Assembly (NCBI RefSeq): GCF_026914185.1
Contig: NC_070566.1
Location: 5,704,001 to 5,768,000 of the forward strand
DNA: 64,000 nt
Reading direction: 5' to 3'
From: Puccinia triticina
Lineage: Eukaryota; Basidiomycota; Pucciniomycetes; Pucciniales; Pucciniaceae
Each line of letters opens with the position of its first letter. The stretch's first letter is position 1. The translations under genes and the position numbers were made by a program. The notes beneath the pieces are model-generated. The model was not told the DNA's origin. It searched no databases and saw only the letters and a program-made list of their open reading frames with translations. Shown here one piece after another: positions 54,851 to 64,000 of the stretch.

Positions 54851-55372
54851 GGTTTCACCCTTAGTGACACTCAATTGTACTAGAAGCATATGTGCCAATG
54901 CTTACAGATTGTAGTTTTTGCTGAGGAAAATAACTTGCAAGTTTTGCTCAAGCTTGAACCCTCTTCTCTTCTTCTTCTTTTTCTTCTTCCATCACCTCGA
55001 GGTTTATCCTTTCCCTTTTCCCTGTAACTTACTCGAAATAGATAGCTCACTACAAACCTTACCCAATATCCAGCAGGAGATACTTGGTAAAATGTGAGGG
55101 ATATCCAGTATAAACTTTTTTTGTTGTGGGGCTCTCAGGACAGATACAGGATTTTGCAGGTAAGCCTCTCTGTGAGACAGAGACCCTGCGGGGCTGCCTC
55201 ACTGAGAGGCTTTGTTAAGCTCGCAAAGGAGGGACTTCGGAATTAGTGAAGTTTTTTGGCCTGACAAGTTTTTTGAATTTGGCAGGGAAAAATTGAAAAC
55301 TTGAATAACTTTTTAACCACACTAGGTAAAGTGGCATGGAAAAGATGAGAGCAAAGGCCTTTGTTATAATTA

Positions 55373-55593
55373 GGGGGTTTCAAAGTTGGCCAGGTCCGAC
55401 TTGCAAGCACTTTTGCAAGTGGGCATTCAAGTCAGATCTTGAACACCAACTTGCAAAAATGCATGCAAGCCACACTCCACTTTGCCCATCAAGCCTTCAT
55501 GAATGTCTTTTTGCAAGTTAGTTTTCAAGAAAAGCCTTGAACACCCACTTGAAAAAGGGCATACAAGTTGGACCTGGCCAACTTTGAATCCCC
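55373..55593. mobile_element. MITE (221 bp) flanked by TTA
   Basis: The ends GGGGGTTTCAAAGTTGGCC and GGCCAACTTTGAATCCCC are inverted copies over about 50 bases, with further CAAGTTGGACCTGG pairing. TTA flanks both sides (55370-55372, 55594-55596), so a Harbinger-type MITE is likely. The inside repeats ACTTGCAAGC/CACTTGAAAA words. Confidence 0.75.
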
Positions 55594-55760
55594 TTATTAA
55601 TCCTGCTCTTATGCAGCCTGCAAAGACAACTGAGCTTGACCCTGGTAACATGACAAGCAATGTAAAACACATGTACGACTTGATCCCAGGATATATGTAA
55701 GCACAAACTTTGGTAACCACACAGTGAATTGAGCACCAGAAGCAACAGTGCACTTAGCTT

Positions 55761-55874
55761 ACGCAGCGGGCAATTGGATGTTGCATGCAGCCCGCAGCAA
55801 CACCCAAGCCAAGGGGACCCCCTTTACTAGGGTGTTGCTGTGGGCTGCATGCAACATCCAATTGCCCGCTGTGT
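55761..55874. repeat. Perfect-looking hairpin with 45-base arms
   Basis: Arm 55761-55805 (GCGGGCAATTGGATGTTGCA...) and arm 55830-55874 are inverted copies with about two mismatches and a 24-base loop. No flanking duplication is obvious. Confidence 0.8.
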
Positions 55875-55938
55875 TAGTTGGTAAAAAGCATTGCTCATGA
55901 AGTTTGAGGACATGGGTTCAAATCCCATAGTGCACAAC
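55868..55938 (+). ncRNA. tRNA-like sequence (tRNA-derived repeat)
   Basis: TTAGTTGGTAAAAAGCA fits an A box, and ATGGGTTCAAATCCCAT forms a perfect 5-bp T arm with the consensus B box. An anticodon-like arm CTCA-TGAAGTT-TGAG can form, but the base before the anticodon is G instead of U and the acceptor stem pairs poorly. I read it as a tRNA-derived pseudogene or SINE head. Confidence 0.4.
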
Positions 55939-55939
55939 T

Positions 55940-58900
55940 TACATTTTGGTTTCTGACAAGTACTTGGCTCAGCAGCATCAAAATGTTGGGTCAAATTGTC
56001 CTTTTTGCCTGCTTGAGCATTGAGTTCATCTTCAGCAGCAGTCAAGCCCGCCAAGCCTTGATGATCCCAAGCCGCCTGCATGTTGTCCGTGTTGGCCATT
56101 GGGGTGTCGCCGCCTGCCCCCGGTCGAATGTCTGGGATCAATGCCACCATGCTGTTGTTCATCTTGTCGTGCCTAAAAGCTACATTGGCAGTGTTGTCCC
56201 CATGAATTGCTGAGATCTAATTCCAATATAACTGGAGGAACTAATTGGGATCAGCATAAGCATAAGTCTACATTCATATGCCATCAACCCTTTTTAACAC
56301 CAGCTCACCAATTCAGGAAAGCTGTGAAGAGTCAAGACTACATAGAGTCCACCAATCCCCAAATGCAAGAGTGCATTGTACATGGTATACAGGCAGAGAG
56401 TTTTAGTTAGCTCACCAACTAAGCTTGATGGCCTGTGCCGGCCATTGACACGGCGGCTGGGGGTTAGCCAGGCCCGGAGCTGCTGCCCCTCAAACTTTCT
56501 TTTCAAGTGGCTGGGTACCCAACCACTTGAGTTTTGGCAGGTTAAAAGTCCCCAGGGGGGCTATTGGGGCAGAGGGAGCTTATTTCTTGGATTAACATTG
56601 AATTTATTTTACATGATGAAGGACACTTCCAAAAAATCCAACATTTTTTGGAGGGGGAAAGTAAGACCAACTCTTTTGATCCATCAAAAAAAAATCCAGA
56701 AAAATTCCCTCCTCTTTTTGGGGAAAGTCGCTGTGCGCAAAGTATTTTTTGGCTTGCGCGCACAGCGGGCTCAAAATTGGGGGACGGTCAATTCTATGCG
56801 CAAAGAGTTTTTTGCTGCTGCGCAAAGTAGGTCCAATGATTTATTCAAGTCAACTTTGAATACCCTACATTTTGATATAGTTCAGTGTAGCGGCAGAAGT
56901 GGTGCTTTTTGGCGCTATTAGGGCTCTGTAGCGCCAAGGAAGAGTGCAGCAAATGTGGATGCTTTTGTGACAAAAGTGTAGCAGGCAAGTCCACCTTTCT
57001 GTAGAAACTGCCACAGATGAAAATTAATCATCAATCCTCCATCACTTTATGCCATTGAAGATTGAGATTTGGATGTTGCTACAGTAGTGCAGCAATGCCA
57101 AAATCATCAAGCAGCAAATGTAGCCAAAAGCCTCTAATTGCAGCTGAAAATAGCTTTCCATTATCACAGATTTTTTCTCCTTAAAAAAATAGTGAAAAGA
57201 AAGGTGACCATCCCACTACTAAAAGTGTAACAAAGTGGGACCAAAAATACTCCACTTTTGCTAAAATTTCTGCTTTGCTCAGCATACATAGCTCTTGCAG
57301 TGTTGGATCTTTCATTGGCTCACAGAGCACCAAAAGAGCTTGGTAACCGTGGGCACATCTTTCTCTCTGCAGGACTAATAACTTGACAATGGATTAGATG
57401 ATCAAAATTTTCTAGGATGTATACTATATATATCTGGGTTACCATTGACCACCCATCAGCAGCCGGCTGGGCCGTTAGTACAAGCTGCGCGGGCTACCCG
57501 CGGGAGACTCATAGGTAGAACTTTTATGAAGTGCATGCTATTTTGAATCACATTAGAAGATAATCTTATGGGAGGTAACCAAGTGCGCTTACCAGTAAAA
57601 ACACCCTACCAGTAATCACATGTGACAAGATATCATGAAAGCCACACAAGGGAGTCGGTAACTTGACATCCGTTGAATTGGTTGGTGGTGCAGAGCAGGG
57701 TTTATTTCGCAAGCTCTGGGAGCCGGGCCCGCCCTCGGGCCAGCTGCCTCAACAGATAAATGAGGTATCCGGTGCAATTTGCCAGACCCGGATCAACGAT
57801 GAAAAGCCCGCGGGCCCTACTGGACAGCCCGCGCCGCACTGCGCAGCGGGCATAGCTCATTTGATGGGCCGGGCCGAAATTAGAAAATGTGTCCGGCTCC
57901 CTGACGGGCTGGTTCGGTCACCATCCTCCTGCACGCATACGCTTATCTCGCGCCGAGTTATCGAAATAGCCGCACATTAGCGCACATTGTTCCTAAATCA
58001 TTGAGGAACGTCTACACCGCCGTGCCGCCACATTGCTGCTTTCGTGCTTGATTAGTTTTGCGTCATTCCTCTGGTTATATTTGCGGCTGTTTTTTCGGAT
58101 GAATAAATAGAAGAATGTGTTTTTTAACTTTTGAGAGTTACATATTTAAGCGAGCCAATCGCTTTGTTGCAATTGTAACGACTTTGAGATGATAGATCGT
58201 CGGCAGAGTCAGGCAGAGTCCCTGTCGATTTGTAAATACATGTACAAGATCATGCATATAGGGATGTTCATGCAGTTTTTTCTCGTTGTATGCAGGGAGG
58301 GGGATCGGCACTCGGCATCGTGGGGCCCCGGATTTTGGGCCATTTTAGGAAGTGGACCTGGGGTCCCCTGGCGAACGATGTACGAAAGAGTGTTGCCTCT
58401 TTCAAAGGCGCGTAAGTTGGAGGGGCCGAAACGGGGAAAAAAACGGATGAGAGTGAGTTGATGGGGTGGCGGTGGCAAGAGTGCACGTGGGAGGGATACG
58501 ATTGCCTTGAGTTGCGAAGGATTGCAGATCTTTCCACGGCAGACACGGGCCCGATCGTCCGGGCAGCCCGTGACCGGAGCCGAAGCGCCCGGGACGGCGA
58601 CGAGTGGATGCGGCGAGTGTGCTGGGAAGCTGAAGCGGGTGTCCTGCAACGGGTTTGTTGAGGAGCGAGCTCTGGCTTGTTTGGCTCTCGACCGAGCAAT
58701 GGGCGATGTCGGTCTCCTGGATGATTATGGGGATTATGCGGCGCGGGGCTCGCCCATCGTCGAGTGTTCAGCCGAGTCTGTCCCATTAAAAAAAAGCAAA
58801 CCGTGCCTGATGTCTCTAGCCAAGTGATCCCCTGAGCGTGCAAAATTGTACATACAGCTGGCGGATCAGGGTGGGTTACCATGCGCAACTGTAGGGGCTT

Positions 58901-59395
58901 GCCTGGTATGTATCCCCTCAAGCTGTGCTACAACTTGTTTATGCTTCAGCGGGGCAAACAAAGCTGTTTCAAAGGCCAGTGAACCCTTCCTAGCGAGCCT
59001 TCGGTTAAATTGGCACTCTCGGCTGCTCGACTCTCCTCGCGGCCGGTTTGGGAAGTAACTCGAATCTCCCCAATTCCAAATTGGCACCAATCTCAATCAA
59101 ATCAATCAAGCATTCCGCTTTCCTTTACCCGATTTATTGCCCCTTACAACCCTTTATCCGTCCTTCCCCACCCGGCAATCGCATCCGCCATCAGCTGATT
59201 TGCAACTTGTTTTTCTCATTTATCCTTGTTGCTGTGTCAATTATTCATTCCGGATCCGGTACCAACCCCTCCCCTTCTTCTGCTTGACCCCACTACTATA
59301 TATTCCCAACCTTTCTACTGTCCTCATCACTTATCACTACTCTCACCAAGAAAAACCAAAGCCAAACAATCACTAGATAAAATCAATTTCGAGCG
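55940..59395. other. Long intergenic region without a supported gene
   Basis: Non-coding repeats dominate: a GGCCGGCA-rich part near 56,440, a TGCGCAAAG-rich part near 56,720-56,830 and a GTAGC-rich part near 56,890-57,180 that resembles hAT subterminal sequence. GC-rich sequence around 57,660-58,700 has long frames on both strands but no domain. The last 300 bases are the promoter side of the gene at 59396. Confidence 0.4.
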
Positions 59396-59834
59396 ATGTC
59401 CAAGCATCTAGGAAAGCGAAGCGCTCTGTCTGCCACTCCTTTAGGTGAGTTCCCCCGCTCCCGGTCCGACTCTTCTCCATAGGGGGTACTGAAGATATAC
59501 TCATGTGGTTCCGCTCTCGATGAATTGTATTGGTCAATGATCAGTGAGATGGTGTCAGCAACAATTACATCGGCTCCGATCGCCCGGCACAAGCGACCAA
59601 GTGCGCTACCTGACCCGGACCGAGAAACGTGCCGAAGATCTGCTCTCACCCCCGGACTCGCCCCCGCCGAGTTACGAGCTCCTCGTCGACAGCACCCCCC
59701 TTCCCCCCGCGCCCCGGATCAGTCATATCCCCGCCGATTGGCAACGCTCGATGGGCCCTCAAAACTCCGTCCTCAGACGTAACTTCAACAATCCCGACGA
59801 AAACTCCTTCAGAAGGGACCAATTCGTCTGTTGA
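59396..59834 (+). CDS. Small proline-rich protein, unknown function
   Basis: Exon 59396-59444 (MSKHLGKRSALSATPL) has a good GTGAGT donor. With the acceptor at 59544 it joins to a frame that gives SDQVRYLTRTEKRAEDLLSP, then PPDSPPPSYELLVDSTPLPP, NSVLRRNFNNPDENSF and a stop at 59832-59834, about 113 residues. Another acceptor (59558) would open a different, less protein-like frame. The ATG stands in a good context 35 bases after a CT/AA-rich leader. No family recognised; it is probably an intrinsically disordered adaptor-like protein. Confidence 0.5.
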
Positions 59835-60595
59835 TCAACCCTTCAGACCTGCACCCTCCCCGATCAATTCCCTGCCCTAAATAAAACTCTCATCCCCACT
59901 CTGCCTCTAGTATCCCCACAACCCGCCCATAACATATCACTGTGTCTTCACTGCTACTCTTGTACTTGTAATATTCTCTATCAGATTCCGTATCATCCCT
60001 TTTGTCCGACCAAAAAACAAAAAACGAGATAAGAGCTTGGCTTGTGTATGATATAAATTCGTAGTTCGACTGCTGTTTGCTTTTGTGTACTGGTTTCCTT
60101 GCGCTTACGTTTTTCATAGGTGTCATATACAAACTCATCAATTGATAACCAACCAGAACACTTTGGACACTATTACGAGTAGTGGTATACCTATTGATAC
60201 ATAGTTGCGCCTTTGATTCTCTGTTTGGCTTCAGATAATGGCAATCGTATGAGCATTTTCGTAACTGCCCGACACTCCAGTGTCATATCTAGACGTGAGT
60301 TGGACAGAGAAATGTCCCGTCCATTGATCAAATGAAGAGTAAAGCAAACTCTGGCCAACTTCGGTCATTTTCACCATGTCGGATGTCCCCCTTCACAATC
60401 ACAGGGGCAGAAAATCAGATCATTTTGAGCCGTCGTGTGGAGTCCAGGGCCCAGGCATCTCGCCAGATCTTGCCAATTCGTTTCAATCCGCATCCATACC
60501 TGTATACTATGAAAATTTAGAAGAATGCATGAACAGTCTCCTCCGCTGGAGCCTGCGGTGTAGCAGCAGCGGGCAAGTTTCCGCCGCGGCCCGCG
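59835..60595. other. Intergenic region between the proline-rich gene and PRE7
   Basis: It contains the 3' end of one gene and the promoter of the next. A frame at 60376-60708 has no recognisable content. No PACE-type proteasome box was noticed. Confidence 0.4.
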
Positions 60596-60796
60596 GTGAA
60601 GAAATCATCGCCAGCGGGCCGCGGCCCGACTTTAACAGCTGCGACGCCTCCGCAGCGTCCGATTACATCATCACCGCCTTCGATCCTGCCGCCGGCTCTT
60701 CAAGGTGAGTCATCATCACATCAACACCCCTCATCCAAGCCCGTCCTCAAACTCAAAACGAGCGAACATACGCTGCCAGGAAAGCACAAGCAGAAT

Positions 60797-61912
60797 ATGG
60801 TCCAGGGAAGACAATTCAATCCATACTCGGTACGTTTCCGAAAAAAAAAAACTTTGGACCGCGCTCATATCGCAGCGCAACAAAGAACCGAACCACCGTC
60901 TTCGAGGGATCAAAAGAAGGTACTGACTTGTAGTATGATCGATCTTGATACGTAGGACAATGGGGGGACGATTCTAGCGATTTCTTCGAAGGAGTTCGCG
61001 GTGATCGCCGGTGATACGAGACAATCAGAGGGCTACTCTATCCAAACCAGATATGCTCCTAAGGTCACGCAGCTGACTGAAGAATGCTGTATCGCTGTTA
61101 ATGGCTTCGCTGCTGATGGTAAAGAACTCGTCAAGCAACTCAAACAAAGACTCCAAGTCAGTCCATTCTTTTCTCTCTCTCACTCATAAATTGGTGCCCC
61201 CGGTGCTCTCCTCTCGGGCTGTATAAGAAATACAACATATCCTGGAAGCTCTTTTTTGGTGCGATTTGATAACTAATGAGAAGACTCGAGGTGTCGTTTG
61301 TCTTTCTGTTTGATTTGTTTTCAGTGGTATCAACACACTCATGCGAGTCAACCATCGGTGCAATCGATTGCCAGATTAGTCCAAACGATGCTCTATGGGC
61401 GACGATTCTTTCCGTATTACGCATACGTGATCTTGGCAGGAATCGATCGAGATGGGACCGGTGCGGTTTATTCGTTCGATCCGGTGGGAAGTTATGAGCG
61501 AGAAAGCTGCAGGGCCGCCGGGGCGGCGCAAAGTCTAGTCCAGCCGTTTCTGGACAACCAGGTGAGAAGGGTTTTGCAAGGCTGTATATACTATCATTTG
61601 ATATCTCTTGAGAAATTGACGGCTTACCTTGTACTCTGTAAATTATGTTCAAAACCCGGTCAGGTTGGAGGCAAGAACATGACTCGTGATCCGTCCGGCC
61701 CAGCTCCTCCACCCGAGCCGGTCTACGCCCAAGGCGAATCTTACACTCCCCCTCGATCACAATTGCCGTTGGAGAAGGTCGAAGCCTTGGTCACGGACGC
61801 GTTCACTGGCGCGGCTGAGAGACATATTGAAGTCGGCGACGGCTTGGAGATCTTTGTTATTGAGGCCGGAAAAGGCGTCCGTGTGATCCGTAAGGAACTC
61901 AAGAGAGATTAG
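60797..61912 (+). CDS. PRE7: 20S proteasome subunit beta-6 (PRE7/PSMB1)
   Basis: Exons 60797-60829, 60956-61156, 61325-61561 and 61664-61912 join in frame (all phase 0) to 239 residues. It is a structural, non-catalytic beta subunit of the 20S core in nucleus and cytosol. Diagnostic blocks: QFNPYSDNGGTILAISSKEF, VIAGDTRQSEGYSIQTRYAP, QTMLYGRRFFPYYAYVILAG, GAVYSFDPVGSYERESCRAA, LVQPFLDNQVGGKNM and RHIEVGDGLEIFVIE. No N-terminal Thr nucleophile, as expected for beta-6. The start at 60797 gives a five-residue propeptide before QFNPY; the same frame is open back to an ATG at 60596, which would give about 72 residues, so the true start may be further upstream. Confidence 0.93.
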
Positions 61913-62799
61913 TTTCTTTGGGCTCTCACTTGTATTTCTCATCTTTTCTAGCTGCGATATCTTTTGACTCAAAATGAGAATCAATTATCCTTGTGATTGA
62001 GTCTTCTCTGCTCATTAATTGTTTGATAGCTGTTGGCCGAGGCTCTAAGTCAAACCATCATATGTCATTCACTGTTTAACCAGCGGGTGGAGTCGAGAAC
62101 TAATGCATAGTTTGAAATTATAGCTCGTAAATCCTGTTGTGATGTAGATGGGTCCTTCAATTCATACACACATTCAATATGCCTACATACACCTTGTAAA
62201 CTACTTCAACCAACCAGCTGGAAGATTGGATGACCGTGCACATCGTGCATGTAGAACAGTTACGCATCCCAAACATTACGCTTGTCGTGCATTGACACTC
62301 CCAGGCATGGTCCTCATATTTACCATAGATGTTTAAGCACATCGAGGTTCAGCCTTCCAAATATCTACAGTTTAAAAGTGGTTTGCAGAAGTGGGGGATA
62401 TAGAAGGCATGTTGATGAGGTAAATTAGGCACAACTCTTCAAGATTGTTGTACATATAAATGTGAATTGTGTCAGACACCACTGACCAGAGAAGGTCTGA
62501 GAAGGTTCACATTGAGGTTTTCTCATGACTGTGGGCCTGGCTCGGAGGACTTGGGAAAAAGGCGTGGCGGGGCGTGGCCTGCGCCGTGCGGTGCCCGCTG
62601 AGGCGGAAGAGCCAGAACTCCGCCAACTTTATCTTTCTCCTCGCGAATCACCCTGAGATCAGGAAAATCTTCGGCGTTTTCAGCTCGCACCCTTCCCGTT
62701 ACAAGGCGGACCAGATACATATTTACATACTGACATAGCTATTTAGTTGTGTTTCGCCGGTCGTAGGGTTCTGCGCTCACATCACCCAACTGTCGACGA
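61913..62799. other. Intergenic region between PRE7 and the TRIC-like gene
   Basis: No gene is supported. A minus-strand frame at 62720-62523 is GC-rich and unrecognised. The last 100 bases are the promoter of the next gene. Confidence 0.4.
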
Positions 62800-63724
62800 A
62801 TGTATTCGGCGCCAGCTTTGATCCAGCCCATCTCGGCCTTCTTGGTCACGCTTTCGAAACCAATCCATCCAACTCTATTCCCGTTCGCATTGTTCCCTAT
62901 CCTTCATGCCTTTCGGATCAGTGTCGCTTATCGGTCCTTGAACAAGCAAGCCGGAGGAGCCACCAGTGTGGTAGCCAACTTGGCTGGGTTCTTGTTGATG
63001 GTCAGTCGATTCTCATTAATATTGAACGTCAGAAACCATCGGTTGATTTACGACTGATTGTACAAATAATCCTTTCGTCTCGTAGGCGTGGGGCGGCTCG
63101 ATCATTTCTCACATCTTGCTGAATCTGCCTATTCCTCAACTGCTCTCATTCAGTCCTGTGTTGCTTTATGCCACGACACACTTCTGTCTACCTGACATCA
63201 AGAATCTACCGAAATTGAAGACCCTCGACACTATATTCCCTTTGGTTGATGCCTTGCTTCGTACCACCTCAATCGCCGCCGGCGTCGAAGCTTGTCGTAC
63301 CCATCCCTCGCCAGCAATCCGTGAATCGCTATCAATTCAGCTATTCATCGGAGCTGTTGCTTCGTCAGGTGGTGGAATATCTGCTCAAACGCTCAGTGTA
63401 TGGGAACCTTCCTGGCGCTTGAATCGGCCGATTTTCTTGCAAGAAGGAACGATGTTGGCTAGCACTGATGTTTGGTCGGGAACTCTAGTGGCTGTGATAT
63501 ATGGCTGTTTAACTGCTAGTCATCCCGAATATCTAAGATTAATGGGATTAATGTATTCTTCGTCTATCACTAAATCACCTCTCCTTTCGGCCATCGATGC
63601 TAAGGCCACTGCTGCTTCAATCCTTGCCCTCATATACTGCTGGAGGGTCTATAATGTACATTATTCGAAAGCACTCATTGCAGGGGCTCACAAGGATACT
63701 CAAGACAAATCAAAGAAAGAATGA
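62800..63724 (+). CDS. TRIC-like trimeric intracellular cation channel protein
   Basis: Exons 62800-63000 and 63086-63724 join in frame to 279 residues. About six or seven hydrophobic segments are visible (LFPFALFPILHAFRISVAY, ATSVVANLAGFLLMAWGG, PVLLYATTHFCL, IQLFIGAVASSGGG, VWSGTLVAVIYGCL, AASILALIYCWRVY). AWGGSIISHILLNLPIP and SSGGGISAQTLSVWEP sit where TRIC channels have the glycine-rich pore helices and the following V-W-K-P motif. In animals TRIC passes K+ to balance Ca2+ release from the ER. The short Lys-rich tail (DTQDKSKKE) faces the cytosol if topology is conserved. Substrate and location in this fungus are inferred. Confidence 0.72.
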
Positions 63725-64000
63725 TCATCTAAATTGGATGTTCTCTAGTTGAAGATCTTAGTGGGCTGGCTATGATAGCCCATCGAATCCTGCTTAAATC
63801 ATTCGAAATCACCATTCATGGTAAGCTCACATCTGCTGCCAAAGGAATTAGGATTTCCTTTATGTTTAGAAAAGAGTTGAAAGGGACTTGAATTCTCCTT
63901 GCGACCGTGTATTCTTTGTCGCGTGCCATGACTCATGGCACACCTGATGAGATTGCTTTATCACTCGAGATACATCCTTGAATTAAACAAGTGCACGAAG

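Noticed and set aside
58268..58921. Minus-strand frame of 217 codons in GC-rich sequence
   Set aside because: Arg/Pro/Ser-rich random-looking translation, overlapped by frames on the other strand, no motif or splice support.
60376..60708. Plus-strand frame upstream of PRE7 as its first exon
   Set aside because: It is in a different frame from the QFNPY exon and its sequence has no proteasome similarity.
62523..62720. Minus-strand frame of 65 codons with RVRAENAEDFPDLRVIREEK
   Set aside because: It looks slightly protein-like, but has no promoter, intron or family match that I can support.

Overview
The window looks like a repeat-rich chromosome segment of a basidiomycete, most likely a rust fungus (Pucciniales). 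The evidence is short GT-AG introns of about 45-170 nt in every spliced gene, a fungal-type proteasome beta-6 subunit, a short multi-exon FKBP12, a fungal TRIC-type membrane protein, and a dense nest of gypsy, MULE, hAT, PIF/Harbinger and Tc1-type elements typical of bloated rust genomes. Genus and species cannot be fixed from the sequence alone.

Bases 1-17,500 are mostly decayed retroelements. A spliced gene with an HMG-box-like segment (347-1475) abuts a 5'-truncated gypsy element (A, about 1540-5800). A mosaic of GC-rich gene fragments follows, including a peroxisomal ABC-transporter (ABCD) piece without Walker A. Next come a three-exon gene of unknown function on the minus strand (9183-10098), a gag zinc-knuckle remnant, a TGGACT-rich tract and the polypurine tract plus LTR start of another gypsy copy. 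A second gypsy element (B, 12407-16776, minus strand, lacking integrase and 3' LTR) probably lies inside that LTR.

Bases 18,534-38,779 form a clear nest. A MULE (18542-38771) has matching terminal inverted repeats and an 8-bp target duplication. It is broken by a young, apparently intact gypsy element (C, 18976-30607; 903-bp LTRs with two noticed differences; 4-bp target duplication) and by a stretch holding a retroelement RT fragment and a 489-bp MITE. The MULE itself seems to sit in a hAT relic. Element C carries, between pol and its 3' LTR and on the opposite strand, a complete five-exon gene (20953-22329) with its own TATA box.

Bases 39,200-49,380 hold a broken PIF/Harbinger transposase, an LTR remnant, MITEs, a palindromic satellite and an apparently intact 4.2-kb Tc1-like transposon (44354-48560). 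That transposon has about 125-bp TIRs, a TA target duplication, a spliced DD34E transposase and a second, convergent, spliced gene encoding a 502-residue protein with a possible SAM-like C-terminus.

Bases 49,700-64,000 are the gene-bearing host part: a glycine-rich secreted protein, FKBP12, a small proline-rich protein, proteasome beta-6 (PRE7) and a TRIC-like channel, separated by MITEs and tRNA-like repeats.

Three gypsy elements (A, B, C) each show a canonical -1 frameshift heptamer at the gag(-protease)/pol junction; in B it is followed by a perfect 8-bp stem. Exon coordinates were derived by hand from splice signals and frame continuity and are predictions.
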